From positions 3,693,950-3,757,949 of the forward strand of contig CM026573.1 of NCBI GenBank assembly GCA_015143295.1: a stretch of DNA of 64,000 nucleotides. Reading direction: 5' to 3'. Positions within the stretch are counted from its first letter, which is position 1. Every line of letters begins with the position of its first letter. The position numbers were made by a program, and so were the translations under genes. Of the stretch, positions 25,385 to 37,000 are shown piece after piece. The notes under the pieces are model-generated. The model was not told the DNA's origin. It did not search any database and was given only the letters and a program-made list of their open reading frames with translations. This DNA is from Tetracentron sinense. Taxonomy: Eukaryota > Streptophyta > Magnoliopsida > Trochodendrales > Trochodendraceae.

Positions 25385-25760
25385 GTTGTCAAAGGGCCGG
25401 GCCGGAGTCGGCCCTGGCCCTGGCCCTAGCCCTGCCCTTCCCTATAAGAGTAGGGTCCTAGCCCTTCAAGGACTAGGGTTGATTGGGCCTTAACCCTATC
25501 ATCAAGGGTCAAGGCCGGGCTGAGCCTAGCCAAAGGGCCGAAAGAGTGGAAATTTTTTTATCAGTTGTGTCTATAGAAGTGGGCCACCACACAGTCAGGA
25601 CTGATTCACACCGACCGAGTGATTTAGCTACCATTTTTATGGCTAAGAAGGCTTTAGTCAATATGATTAGATAGGTCATGGGCGCATGAGGGTAAGAGGA
25701 TCAACATTGTTTCAATGAGACAGAGTTATTACTTTGATGTTCATCGAAGTCAAAACTCAT

Positions 25761-27834
25761 TTTAGCGATGCTGGAATTCCTATTTTAAATGTTAAGGGTA
25801 TTTTCATAAATTCTTAGTCTAGGGATATTTTAGTAATATTCTGATGTGTTGTTTGGCCATGATAAATTAATAACTTTAAGTTAAATAATTTAAATGAGCA
25901 TAACACACTAAGGATTTAATATTGGGTTGTAACCAAACACTGTTAGTAAGAGTGTTTGGGTAAAAGCACATAAAAGGGTTTTAGCATAAAAAGATAGAGA
26001 TAACCTAATCTCTCACTTTTAGAAAACTTAAACTAGAGAGAGCTTTGGGAAGAAGGAAGTTAGAGTTTGAAAGCTTGGAGTAAGCTTGGAGAAGGTGATT
26101 CAAGACTCAAGATCCAGATTTTTCATCAAGGGAAGATCAAGATCGTGAAGCAAACTCATTTGGAGGTTTTCCATCTTCTAGAAACTTTAAAACCTTAGGG
26201 TTGAGGCAATTGAACACTCTCTTTATTCATTAAATTCATTGTAGTATAGTATTTATGGTTGTATTTAGTGTAATAAATACTCATAAATGATTTAGGTTGA
26301 ATTAGAATGGATTAAGAGATTTAGGATTCTTCCTTTTCTTGAACCCCTGGATTTTTAGGATTGAACCAAGTGAGAAACATCATAAATCCTTAATTTCATG
26401 TTCTAGGAATGTTTTAATGTTGATAATATGTGTATAAATACTTAGAAATAAAGCATGGAGGAAAGGAATGGAAGTTGGATAATATGGATTCCGAAATCTG
26501 GGAATTTCTCCAGATTCGCAATCGGCGATTGATCTTGGGGTTACCTACGATCGATCGCATGAGCTATAGAAAAATAGGATTGTTATTGGATTTCAGGCAA
26601 TCGATCGGAGAATTACCTGCAATTGATCATAAGGCATTGTGGACTTGCTATCGATCGTAGGGCACTGTGGACTTGCGATCAATTGTAGGGTACCTGTGAT
26701 CGATCATAAGTTGTAATTAGCATCAGATAATTCTCCAAACTGAAACATAGAGACTATGCATGTTTAGGATCCCCTCTTGAAACTTAGAAACTATGCATGT
26801 CAGATCACTTCTATCATAATTATATTTTTCCTTATTTTCTTAAACTGATACTCATATTTTAATTTTATATCATTCACATTGTTGTCATTTCACAAATTTC
26901 ATATTCTTCATGATGATCAATTGCCGTGCATGCCTGAGTGAATTGCTTAAAATATGTAGATCTTACTTAGTATAGTTAGATCTGTCTTGCTATGATAACA
27001 TAGGACGTTATAGAACGGTAGTAGGGAGGATATAGTTAGTTTACCTTGGTTAATAAATTGAGTTAGATCGGTCTTGCTATGTGTGGTGTGAGACGCCATA
27101 TCAGGGAAGATATAACACATTTATTATTGTTTTCACCATTATAATTATTAGATTAATAGGTGACTTAACCTTGGGTCAATGACATACGATTTCGTCGATG
27201 GCCTTGAGGTGTTGTTAGAGATTGCAAACAGAGGTAGAGGCGTGTGATGTCATCGTTGGCCTTGAAGCATTGCGAAAGGCTGTCAACAGAAGTACAGGTG
27301 TGTGATCTAGAATCGTACCGTTAGGCGTTGCTGAGGGCCGCTGTAAGGGATAGGACATGTGATCTTAATGGTATTGCTAGAGGCCGCCAAATGTGGATCA
27401 AGTAATTCAAAAGAAAGAAAATGAATTAATTTCTATTGTCATTAATTGCATATTGAGTAATATGTAATAATGACTTATAAATGCATGTGCTATGTGTGTT
27501 TATTTTGTTGAGCTTCGTGCTTATCCTTGCTATGTTGACCTTTTTCATGAAATATCTAAAGGTTTATAAGAGCTCTTGAGGAGCTGAGAATTTAAAGAAC
27601 ATTTCTTTTGTTACTTTCAAGAGTGAGTGATTGAATAGGGGAATTTTATGATACGAACTTAGTCGCACGTTATACTTTGTTTAAACACTATAGTGTGCTC
27701 GTTTGTTTATACAGCTGGAATGCTTTTATATGTTGATGAAATGCATTCACTATTGGGATTTGTCCTAGGTTCACGCTACGGAAACCTATACAAATATAAG
27801 ACATATTATGTGTAAGGGTTTTGGGGCGTGACAC
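25761..27834. mobile_element. Putative solo LTR of a Ty3-type retrotransposon
   Basis: The ~2.07-kb non-coding block ends GGTTTTGGGGCGTGACA, like many plant Ty3 LTR ends. It is flanked by CTCAT on the left (25756-25760) and CTCAT on the right (27835-27839), a 5-bp target duplication. The left terminus reads TTTAGCGATGCTGG rather than canonical TG, so the border may be mutated. No internal gag-pol or second LTR is present, hence solo LTR. Confidence 0.45.
26470..26715. repeat. Cluster of CGATCGAT-type motifs
   Basis: Variants of GATCGATCG / GCAATCGATCGGAG recur about eight times in 240 bases (e.g. TACGATCGATCGCATG, GCAATCGATCGGAG, CTATCGATCGTAGGGCA), partly as two ~30-base tandem units (GGCATTGTGGACTTGC and GGCACTGTGGACTTGC). 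It lies inside the putative LTR. Confidence 0.7.
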
Positions 27835-28318
27835 TCATCTCCTTGTTGTACCTCTTAAAGCAAGCCATGTGTAAGTGTATCTCAGATTCCCTTTCTTTCC
27901 CTACTATTGATTTTTAGAATAAAAAAAATATTTCCAGCAAAAAAATGGTAGAAATAAAATGAGTAAGAACGCAAAAAATGACAGAGGGTAAAAATCAATG
28001 AGAGAGTGTGAAATCACGTTTCTTCTTTGCGAGATTGATTCATTAAAGTTGCATTTGAGCAATGGTAATGGATGATGCAAAAGAGGGAAGTTCCTATTTA
28101 AAGAGGGGTTGTTTGTGATATTACGAATATAACCCCATATTAATACCTTTAATGGGGGCTATATTCATAATTTCAAAACTTAAATTAATTATTATGTTAT
28201 GAGGTAGGGTCGGGCCGGGCAGGGGTCAACCCTAGCCCGGCCCAAGGGGAGGGGAAGGGTCGGATTTGGGCGGGTCGAGCTAGGTTCCCTTCGACAGGAC
28301 TTTTTTGACAAACCTAGG

Positions 28319-28505
28319 TGTTAGGGGTGTATTCAAGCTGAGCTTAGCTCGGCTCAACTTGAAATGTAAAAATATAGGCTCGAACTTGGCTCAACTCGAT
28401 CTGTTGCTTGAAAAGTTCTGCTCAAATCTAGTTCACTTGGCTCGAGCTCGAATTAATTCAAACTCAAGCCGAACTCGGCTTAGATCAAGTTAAATAAAAA
28501 TAATA
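28319..28505. repeat. AGCTCG-rich repeat, hAT-type
   Basis: Starts TTAGGGGTGTATTCAAGCTGAG and is packed with CTCGGCTCAACT, GGCTCGAGCTCG and AACTCGGCTT motifs. It resembles plant non-autonomous hAT repeats beginning TAGGGGTGT. Only one end is clear. Confidence 0.5.
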
Positions 28506-28556
28506 TATATATTGCATGATGGTCGGGCTGGGTTGTGTTGGGCTGTAATCTATAGT

Positions 28557-29052
28557 ACGGGTGTGAACGAGCTGGCTGGGCATTGCTCAGGCTCGGTTCG
28601 AGCTCAACTCAAGCTCGAAAAATTCAGCTCGGGCTCGGGTCATCCACAAATCATCGAACTCGAGCCGGCTTGTTAAGCTCTAATTTTTTATTAAAAAAAT
28701 GTATAGTGGGGACGATATTCTAACAATTAAGGGATTAATGATGGGGTACAAAGAAAAGAGGAAGATAAAATAGTGATTTCACTAACCTGATGAACATTTC
28801 ATGTTCTTAATTTAAAAAACTTATTTCATTTTCTTATACTTTTTAATATAAAACTCAATATTGGCAGGGGTATAATTGTACATGGGTATTCATTGATTTA
28901 GTCGAACCGAGCCAAGCTGAGCTAAGCTACCCCTTACTCGAGCTCGACTCGTTATCTAAACGAGCTCACTCACTTGGCTCGGCTCGATGAGCTTTTTAAT
29001 CTTGCTCAAGCTCGACTAGTTTCGAGCTAGCTCGGCTCATGGACAGCCCTTG
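28557..29052. repeat. AGCTCG-rich hAT-type non-autonomous element
   Basis: The left end CGGGTGTGAACGAGCTGG and the reverse complement of the right end AGGGCTGTCCATGAGCCGAG are related terminal repeats. Subterminal blocks of GAGCTCG/CGAGCTC occur on both sides, with an AT-rich centre of ~250 bp. No open frame. The target duplication is not clear. Confidence 0.55.
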
Positions 29053-29073
29053 TCTGTAGAGGGTGTGTCTCAA

Positions 29074-29441
29074 GAGATCAAATCACAGCCAATCGTGATT
29101 GAATTCGGGGAGAGATCAATCACTCCCACATGTCAACATGGGTCTCCTTTAACCCCTATTAACCATGGTTAAAATTCTCTAACCCTTAGTGTTCAATAAT
29201 CTAACCTTGGTTTTTTGAAAAAAAAATATTAAAAAATCATTAACCTTATGAGTTAAGAATTCTTAACTAAAGTTAAATATTTTTATAAAATATTTTTCAA
29301 ACAACCAAGATTAGATTTTTGAACATTAAGGGTTAAAGAATCTTAATCATGGCTAATAGGGGTTAAAGGGAACACATGTTGACTTGTGGGAGCGATTGAA
29401 CTCTCCTTAAATTCAATCGCGATTGGCTAAGATTCGATCCC
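29074..29441. repeat. MITE family M1 copy 1 (368 bp, 9-bp TSD)
   Basis: A nearly full-length inverted repeat: the left end GAGATCAAATCACAGCCAAT pairs with the right end ATTGGCTAAGATTCGATCCC. Inner blocks TTAACCATGGTTAA and TTAATCATGGCTAA, and long TTAACC/GGTTAA arrays, also pair. Flanks GTGTCTCAA (29065-29073) and GTTTCTCAA (29442-29450) are a 9-bp duplication with one mismatch. Mutator-like MITE by duplication length. Confidence 0.85.
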
Positions 29442-29450
29442 GTTTCTCAA

Positions 29451-30136
29451 ACTCACAATTGGTTAGTGAGCCGTTGGATAGATGTAGATCAATGATACGG
29501 TGGGCCACAAATACAACTTGAAAAGTATAGAAGAAGATTGATCCTCTAGATTGAACGATTTTGCTAAACCCACACTTTCTTAAGGACAAGAAAATAAGAA
29601 TTTTGTGGTAAGGCCACAATTTCTGCACAAAATCCTTGTCTTCATATCGCAATTGGGGAAGATTGGAGCTAGCACTTCGCCAGATAGAAAGGATGATGCT
29701 CCTCAATTCTAACACAACATAATATTTCTGAAGAAAAACAAAATGGTATCGGCAGCCAAAAAACCAAAGGAAAAAAAAAAACGGGGAACGGCTACTGTAC
29801 TTTGTAGCTCAAAGGGTTTACAGCATTCTTGCCATTGGTCAGATCAATAAAAAGAAAACCTGAAAAGAGAATATTCAAATGTTTTGGAACAGAATGTTAC
29901 AGTGGAAAAAACCATTTCTTTGGAATAGTTTATTGAGGATGACCAATAGCACGCTGCTGTAGCCCTGGATTACAACAAGAACAGTTGCAAATCCACACTC
30001 ATACCCCCACCCCCTCGAAAAAAAAACACACATACAATCACAGAACCCCTCAATCTCTCAAAAAGGTCCTGCATTCGTTCCGATACAATTCTACACAGAG
30101 GGACCTCTCAATACAACACTTCACCATCGTCCCAAC
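29451..30136. other. Intergenic, 3' of the AGP gene
   Basis: No gene recognised. The minus-strand frame 29413-29715 overlaps the MITE end and is not convincing. The segment nearest 30136 is the likely 3' UTR of the arabinogalactan protein gene. Confidence 0.45.
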
Positions 30137-30712
30137 TTAAAAGAAGAAAAAACCGGCAACGGCAGAAACACCGGCGACGGCGGAGACCCCAATGACGGAT
30201 GCCCCACTTTGGTCACTCTCTGGTGCATCAGCCAAGGAAGGTCCACCAGCAGCAGGTCCGCTTGCGGGTCCGCCAGCAACGTCTCCAGCAGGTGACAAGT
30301 CACCGGCATCTCCGTTGGGTCCCGGAGCAGGAGGCGAAGAGACATCAGTAGCTGGCGTCGAAGCAGGAGTAGAAACTGCAGAGCCAGCAGGGGATGAAAC
30401 GGGTGATGATACAGTGCTGGAAGCAGGAGCGGTAGCCGGTGCAGTGGCAGAGGCCACAGGGGTGGAAGCTACTGGCGCCGTAGCGGATACCTCAGGGCTG
30501 GAAGCTACAGGCGCTGTAGCGGATGCCTTAGGGGTGGAGGCTACAGGTGCGGTGGCTGATGCGGAGGGGGACGATGAAGGGGAGGTTTTTGCAGATGCTG
30601 GTGCGGTTTCTGATAAAGGGGTTGCTGTAGGCGCCGTGGCCGGTGCCTGACCGGAGACTGAACCGGCGACGGCGACGAGGACAAGAGCGAGAACGATGAT
30701 TTGACTCGCCAT
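30137..30712 (-). CDS. Classical arabinogalactan protein, GPI-anchored (191 aa)
   Basis: Intronless gene for a hydroxyproline-rich proteoglycan core of the plasma membrane/cell wall. Residues 1-21 (MASQIIVLALVLVAVAGSVSG) are a signal peptide, followed by Q22, typical of mature AGPs. The body is almost entirely A, P, S, T, G and V with AP, SP, TP and VA dipeptides, the substrate pattern for prolyl hydroxylation and arabinogalactan addition. A repeated unit ATAPVAS(T/S)P occurs three times, followed by a variant, at about residues 52-93. The tail after DQSGAS is hydrophobic (VIGVSAVAGVSAVAGFFFF), as needed for GPI-anchor addition. No Lys-rich or fasciclin domain. A TATA box lies about 145 bp upstream. 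The long plus-strand open frame on the opposite strand (30192-30650) is only the shadow of this GC-rich repeat. Assignment to a particular AGP number is not possible. Confidence 0.92.
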   Translation of the reverse strand: MASQIIVLALVLVAVAGSVSGQAPATAPTATPLSETAPASAKTSPSSSPSASATAPVASTPKASATAPVASSPEVSATAPVASTPVASATAPATAPASSTVSSPVSSPAGSAVSTPASTPATDVSSPPAPGPNGDAGDLSPAGDVAGGPASGPAAGGPSLADAPESDQSGASVIGVSAVAGVSAVAGFFFF

Positions 30713-30856
30713 TTGGAACGAGAGTTAGTGAAAAAAGAGGAGAGTATTGGTGAAGCGAACACCACCGGATTCTTTAGAAAGCAGTACTTCTCTAGATGAA
30801 GAAGAGAAAGACACCGCAGTTGAAAGAATGAGGAAGATGGTGAAGAGATTGAGGGG

Positions 30857-30864
30857 TTATATAG
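30857..30864 (-). promoter_or_regulatory. TATA box of the AGP gene
   Basis: CTATATAA on the minus strand (context ACCCTATATAACCCC), about 145 bp upstream of the ATG at 30712. Motif and spacing fit a plant core promoter with a leader of roughly 110 bases. Confidence 0.65.
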
Positions 30865-31190
30865 GGTTGGAGAGAAGGGGTTTTAGCGGGGTGTACGGAC
30901 AGGTGGTTCAAGTTCAACGACGGGTTTGGGTGGACCAGAGAGCGGTTTATTACAGTTTAAAACGGTTATATTACAGTTTAAAACGGGCTGGCTTTGTTGT
31001 CCGGATCTGACGGGCGTCGCTGGTCTGGTCGTAATGTTCTTGGAATAGTAAACATGCTGGAAGAATGACGAGTGGCCATGGGTGCACCCACACAACTTTA
31101 GCCGAACCATGTTTCAAGTGGTTCGGCTAAAGTTGTGTCATACTGCTATCCAACTAAGGCTTAGGCAATGTGCAAGTGCCTGATTCGATG

Positions 31191-31532
31191 GAGATCTAAT
31201 CACAGCCAATCATGATTGAATTCGGAAAGAATTCAATCGTACCTACAGGTCAACACGTATCCCTTTTAACCCTTATTAACCGTGGTTAAGATTCACTAAC
31301 AATTGGTTTTTAGATTTTTTTTTTTTTAATTTAACCCTAAGGTTAAAATTTCTTAAGCTTAGGGTTAATTTTGTTAAAATATATATTTTTTAAAATCAAG
31401 GTTAGATTGTTGAGCCATAAGGGTTAGTGAACCTTAACCACAGTTAATAAGAGTTAAAAGTGACATGTGGTGACCTACGAGTGTGATTGAACTATCTTTC
31501 GATTCAATCGCAATTGGCTGTGATTCGATCTC
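31191..31532. repeat. MITE family M1 copy 2 (342 bp, perfect 9-bp TSD)
   Basis: The left end GAGATCTAATCACAGCCAAT and right end ATTGGCTGTGATTCGATCTC are inverted repeats nearly identical to copy 1 at 29074. Flanks are GATTCGATG on both sides (31182-31190 and 31533-31541), a perfect 9-bp target duplication. The interior is the same TTAACC/GGTTAA palindrome. Confidence 0.92.
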
Positions 31533-31541
31533 GATTCGATG

Positions 31542-32579
31542 TGGACTGAAAAATGCGTCAAGAAGGAATGTCCTTGACCTTGGGAATGTGTCAATACGGT
31601 GTCTCAAATTGAAGATCACATAGTGGTTCTAATGAATTTGCTATTAGGCAAACACATAAAAAAGACAAATAAAGCAACTGATTATCTACCCAAATTGTGT
31701 CATTCTGTAATTAACAGAAGTGTTTGTTTGGATAATATCCCCGAAACTTGTTCAAATCTTGTATATGTAGTAGTTAGATTCCTTCCAAATAAAAATGTTT
31801 CAAGAGTTTTGATGGACCCGTTTATGGGACCCACATTTTGTAACCACAAACGGGCATTGTTGCCCATCCGAAATCATCTATAAGAGCCATCTAGTATTCC
31901 CTCCTCTTTAAGTTTTAATTACTTTGCTTTATTTCATAATGATTGCTAGTAAAATAGAATAAAATAACTTACTCTGTTTCGATGCTTGGTTTCTTAAGTG
32001 AGATAAGCTCATGCACCTGTGTTTTTGCTGTTTATAAGTTTAGTCCTACATGAGTAAGTTAGGAGAAATTCTTCGAACTTATAAATGCTTGAATGCCTGG
32101 TAGATGTAATCTAAGTATAGTGTATTGTCTCTTCTTTACTTCTCCTTTACACCATATCTTGGGGCAACGAATGTGCCCATGTGCAATGGGGACGTGCATC
32201 GGTATATGTCTCTTCTATTTGGGTGGTATGACCCATGCGCATCATGGGTTGATGGATGTGGGTGAACCTGAATTTAATTCAAGGCAAACACCGATCAAGT
32301 GGCTTTATAGCAGAGGTACCCCAACTGGGCGATTCGAGCTTCAAAGTTTCTTGTCAAGCCCAAGACTGACCCATTGACACCTCAGCTAGTTCCTGGGGCT
32401 TCACTTGGGAAACTGGGAAAAAAATGGTGAGCGTCATTAAATATTAGAGTACACCTAACACCACTCTTAAATAATACAGTATAATGTTTTTTTTTTAAGG
32501 TTCAGGGCAGTTCGCTGCTACCCCTTACTTCATGGCTATGCCCTATTAAATAATTAATATCCCTTTTCTACTTGGATCT
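31542..32579. other. Intergenic with a decayed foldback fragment
   Basis: 31810-31875 (GGACCCGTTTATGGGACCC...GGGCATTGTTGCCCATCC) resembles the terminus of the element at 8684-8847. The rest, including plus-strand open frames at 31599-31883 and 32093-32377, shows no domain I recognise. Confidence 0.4.
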
Positions 32580-33075
32580 CAACTTGCATGGGGCTCATCA
32601 GTCTCATGGCACATACACCCGTATCAGTCCCTCCCCTTGAAAGAACCTTGTCCTCAAAGGGAGTATATAGAAATCTGGTAAGTAAATGGTAGAAACGTTA
32701 CCAAGTTGCATCATCTTGGCCAGCACCCAACCGTGCTTGATGATCCGTCCATCTAAAATGGCTTCAGATTAAGCGTACATAACTTCCTCATCGATACATA
32801 ATACATAACTTCCTCATCGATGATGGCGGGTAAGGTGGTTTGTGTATGAACGTGATCTCCCACCATCTTCGTAGGGCATGAAAGATGAAATATGGGATGC
32901 TGGATGCAGATATAAGCCCTCTGGAAGAGCAAGTTTGTACGCAACTGGACTGACACGCTGTACAACTTGATAAGGCCCAAAATATCTTGGTGAGAGTTTC
33001 AACACCTTTCTCATAGCAACCAGGGTGGCTATGAGAAGGTGGGAGATTCGTTTAAATTTCTTAGTGCTGTTCTTC
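32580..33075 (-). mobile_element. Ty3 (gypsy) retrotransposon remnant, integrase C-terminus
   Basis: The minus-strand frame at 33014-32814 contains KLSPRYFGPYQVVQRV followed by VAYKLALPEGLYLHPASHIS, characteristic of the integrase C-terminal end of Ty3 elements. A frameshift and stops follow. The minus-strand sequence further on, GAGGACAAGGTTCTTTCAAG near 32640-32660, is typical of the region just after pol in such elements. No LTR identified. Confidence 0.75.
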
Positions 33076-33154
33076 TGACTCCTTCAAATATCAAAACAAA
33101 TAACTTCTATTATAGATGGTACTAGCAGTAGGGTGACAATGAATGGTTCCAGAG

Positions 33155-33270
33155 TCCAAATACGGGGTGGTGGTTAATAGCATCTCACATAGGTATGGGG
33201 TTCAAATCCCATCTTGTTCAAGGCTGAGGAAGCCTAGGAACTTCTGTACCTGAACTCAAAAAATAAAAAA
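33155..33270 (+). mobile_element. tRNA-derived SINE remnant (candidate)
   Basis: GGTGGTTAATAGCATCTCACA...GGGGTTCAAATCCCATC resembles degenerate A-box and a good B-box (GGTTCAAATCC) of a Pol III promoter, followed by an A-rich end (AAAAAATAAAAAATAG). No target duplication seen. Confidence 0.35.
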
Positions 33271-34046
33271 TAGCACCCATCCATAATCCTCATTTATATG
33301 ATTGTTTGAACTTGGAGCAAATTTGAGCTGCTATGGATATAAAAATTGGGACAATCTATTCTCCCAAAATGATTCAAAAAAGAAACAGATAATGATTTAG
33401 TATACAGTAGATACTAAATTTCATCATGCAGCAAACCTGTTCAAAAGCAATTCTAGTGAAGAAACTTCATCACTTTAACTGTACAAGAAGAGAAGTGAAT
33501 CCAAAAAGGGTGCACTGCTCTTCATACAAAGAGCTAAAGTAAATTCTAATTCAAGTTACTACCTTTCTCCTTTCCAATAAGAGCCAAATAAATCAAACTT
33601 ACTACTAGAAATTATACTTTAGATGCAATAATCACCAACAGAAGTAAAAAAAAAAATTGCTTATGGACTCTTGACTAAGCTGAATACTAAAAAGACCATT
33701 CAGCTTAGATCATGTCTTAATAATCAATAGTGACTCTTTATCTCACACTGAAGTGGCTGCTGGGTGTACAAGTGGCAGCATCTTTGGCTGCGAAGACAAA
33801 ATCTGCTTCCTAAGGAAAGAATGGAGCTGCAATTGACAGCACAAAACCCATTTGCTTACAGATGAGAATACCATCTATTGTACACCAGCTCTCACAACCT
33901 CACCGCTCAATACACAAATGACAGCACATGGAAATAGGACCCTAAGAAATGCATCAGGGCCCTGAGGGAATGGCGAGTCAGATCATTGAGCATGTCCATC
34001 AAGAGATACCTGGGAAACCAGCAGCAACAGAACACAGGTCCCCATG
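33271..34046 (-). other. ARP3 3' UTR and downstream DNA
   Basis: No gene seen; the part adjoining 34046 is the presumed 3' UTR of ARP3. The frames at 33907-34125 and 33949-34146 are shadows of ARP3 exon 9. Confidence 0.45.
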
Positions 34047-37000
34047 TCAATACATCCCCTTGAAAACAGGATTCGTACGGCATATGCTTGCACCATATTC
34101 CTCGTACTCTGCTTTTGTATGGCAAGCCTGTGCAGAGAGCCAGTAACTTTTCAGCTTTGTTCCCAAAATTTGAAACTAGTCTCGCGAAAGTTGAAACTAT
34201 AAACTAAGTGACAACAATAACAAGCATAAATATAATAAACCAAGTTACACTACCAGAGACGAGAGAAAGCTAACAGTAACAACCGTTGTAGCAATTATGC
34301 CTTCATATCCAGTGTTTTATGCTTTGATGCTGTGAAACAATGTCACAACCCTGGTTTATTACATAATAAATTAATAATACCCCCGGTGCCTTGTTGTACA
34401 AGCAATGCAGATGTTCATTAATCCAGACCATCAAATCAATGTGCAACCACTAGTGGATGCTAGCCTAAAATTAAATAATAGGAATGATCCAAACTATCAG
34501 ATCGATACCGTCTTGAGATGATATACTGTGATTCTATTGACAATCCCAAGTCATGCAATTGATTCTGACAGTCAGGGATATCCGATGAGTGGTTTTGGGG
34601 ACAGTATAAATGTACAATCCAGAGAGGGGGGAATAGGGTCTCTGATAAAGCATATGCATCATATCTACCATTAAAAAAAAATGTAAATCAATAGGAACAC
34701 ACTATCAAATCAATCCTGTTTTGGGATGATTTACTATTGTTCTATTCACAATACAAAGTCACGTAATCAGTGATCCAATGAGTGATTTTGGGACCAGTAC
34801 AATCGAGGGGCCCATCTACAGGCCCTGTGGGACAACAAGCATGTGCACCACCATTACCATAGAAACAAGGGTAATTACTATATGACAGTAAACCTATCAC
34901 ATTTTCATCTTGGTTTATTGGCATTCAGGGTACCTGTTTGTAATTTGTTTCCTTTTCTTTGTTGGGCAAGAAAGAAAAAACTATTTTTCTTTGATGATTA
35001 GACATAAGCCTGGGATCCAAGAAGAAAAGTCTGGGTAAAAAGAGTGTCTAATGCTTAGGCATTCCAATGTTGAACCTTATCTAAAAATGAAATTATGCAC
35101 ACATCAGTGTGATTATTGATGGTCCTCCTTTCAGATGGATCAAGGTAAATGAAGATAGCGTGCCAAATAATTTCCAAGGTATTAATGGCACAAGAAAAGT
35201 TTGCCCATGATGAAATGAGTCAATTTCTTATTAGGTCCTCATGATACCAAGGAGAACATTAAAAAGGCTTTCAGAAATCAGAGCATTATTAAGATTGGAC
35301 CAATGCATTCCCGTGTTGACAGAAATCTTGGACATGAAAGTGAATGAAAAGATTGAGCTTACTATCCCCTCAAAGCTTCAGTAATTGCTCCCTCTTGGGG
35401 ATTTTAGTACCTTTCTCATAAATTAACTAAAACACGATATAAATTAAAGGAGGCTGGATTTATAGCCCTAGTATTACAGACATACCAAAAGTGGGATCCA
35501 CTATCTAGTCTGAGGCGTCAGTTCCTAATAGGCACATGGTTTTTACATACAATGTGAGTCCTTCATCTTGTTCATAAATGTGTTAAAATCAGTTTTTGAC
35601 CCGGGGCCAGCTAATTTTCTTTCAATGCGTTTAAAGTTTCATGGTTAAGATTTAGGGTTCAAATGCTGAAGCTTGTATTGAGATAACAATTCGAGGTTCT
35701 ATATTCATTTCACAGAATATAACTAGGATTTAGGAACCTAATATGGATGGATCACTGTGGTTTTCAAATTGGAGGGAAAGAACATACCGCGTAGAATTCA
35801 GGTGTTGATGCAAGTACAGAACCTCCAAACCAAACTGCATACCTCTGGATAGGATGGCTGACTACATTGACTTCAACTGGCTGTGACTGGAGGCAAGAAG
35901 AATCTGATGGTCAGCTCTATCAGGTCATAAGGGTTCAAAAGGATTTTAAAGAAAGAAATGCCTACTTTCACTTCTCCACCAAGCCGAGCATCAGATGCAA
36001 GAACCCGAGCATCCACAATCTTCTTTAGATCCCGCTGCAACCTCCTATGAAAGTCCTTGAACATAGTCGATCCTCCAGATAACACTATATTCTGATACAA
36101 ATGGCAAAATCACAAGGTTATCGAAAAGGAAATAAAAATACATAAACAAGGACTAAAGCTGAGTAAAATCCAAATACAGGAAACTCTCGATTGTTGGCCC
36201 CTTTAGAGCATGCAGGCTAGTCGACCCCCCATTTGATGGGTCCCACAAGGATATATCTTATGTCGATACTCATAAGTCAATTACATTCCATGATCACAAG
36301 TTCATAACCATCTGATCAACTACATTCCTTTGGACTTTCAAAGAGAAAATGGCTAACGGTTCAGGAAAAATCAATTCATTAGATAACCACCATGATGGGG
36401 TCCAGACCCCCTAAGATCAAGAACCATTGCCAACATGTCGTTCAAAGCCCCCCAATATTGGTATTTGGTACATTATGTATGTATGCATGCACCTCGGGTT
36501 TCCTCTATAAACAGATATCAAAATTTTCACCTTATAAAGAGCCCTTCTTGTGTCAATTGGTGATGACTGAATGCACTTGTCTATTACAGCAGGTAAAGAG
36601 GTGGAAAACTCGCTGCTGTAAATCTCAGGATTGAAGAAAACCTGCATAAGAAGTTAGACCATAATCATCAGAACAAGTTCAGCATCATATGGTGGAGAAG
36701 CCATTCAAAAAGTTCATGGAAAATGGGAATAAGTAGTGAAGAATTGATACTTGTGTCAGGACAGGACTCCGGAGGATGGTAAAATCCAGCCTCCCTGCCA
36801 GAGTCATACTTGTAGAAACATCCGCCCTTGGGGATCTTAGAGAATGGGTTCCGCCAAGGATATATCCTAGGTAAAAAATCAATCCTATAGAACGGTAGTA
36901 ATCAACCTAAATACTATGATCATTTATCATGTTGTCTGCCACTGTGCAAAAAGTATGTGATAGATCGGATGGTCAGGAATTCTGATAAGCAAATCAGGTC

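Larger units (their letters stand above)
25385..28318. mobile_element. hAT-like GGGCC-rich element split by a later insertion
   Basis: The left end TAGGGTTGTCAAAGGGCC and the reverse complement of the right end TAGGTTTGTCAAAAAAGTCC are related terminal repeats. Both are followed by GGCCGGGC/CCCTAGCCC motifs (25395-25540; 28205-28260). Flanks GTACTTAG and GGTGTTAG agree at five of eight positions, compatible with a decayed 8-bp duplication. Without the insertion at 25761-27834 the element would be about 0.86 kb and non-autonomous. Pairing of the ends is inferred. Confidence 0.45.

Noticed and set aside
30192..30650. 152-codon plus-strand open frame opposite the AGP gene
   Set aside because: It is the antisense shadow of a GC-rich Ala/Pro/Ser repeat with no start context or known domain.
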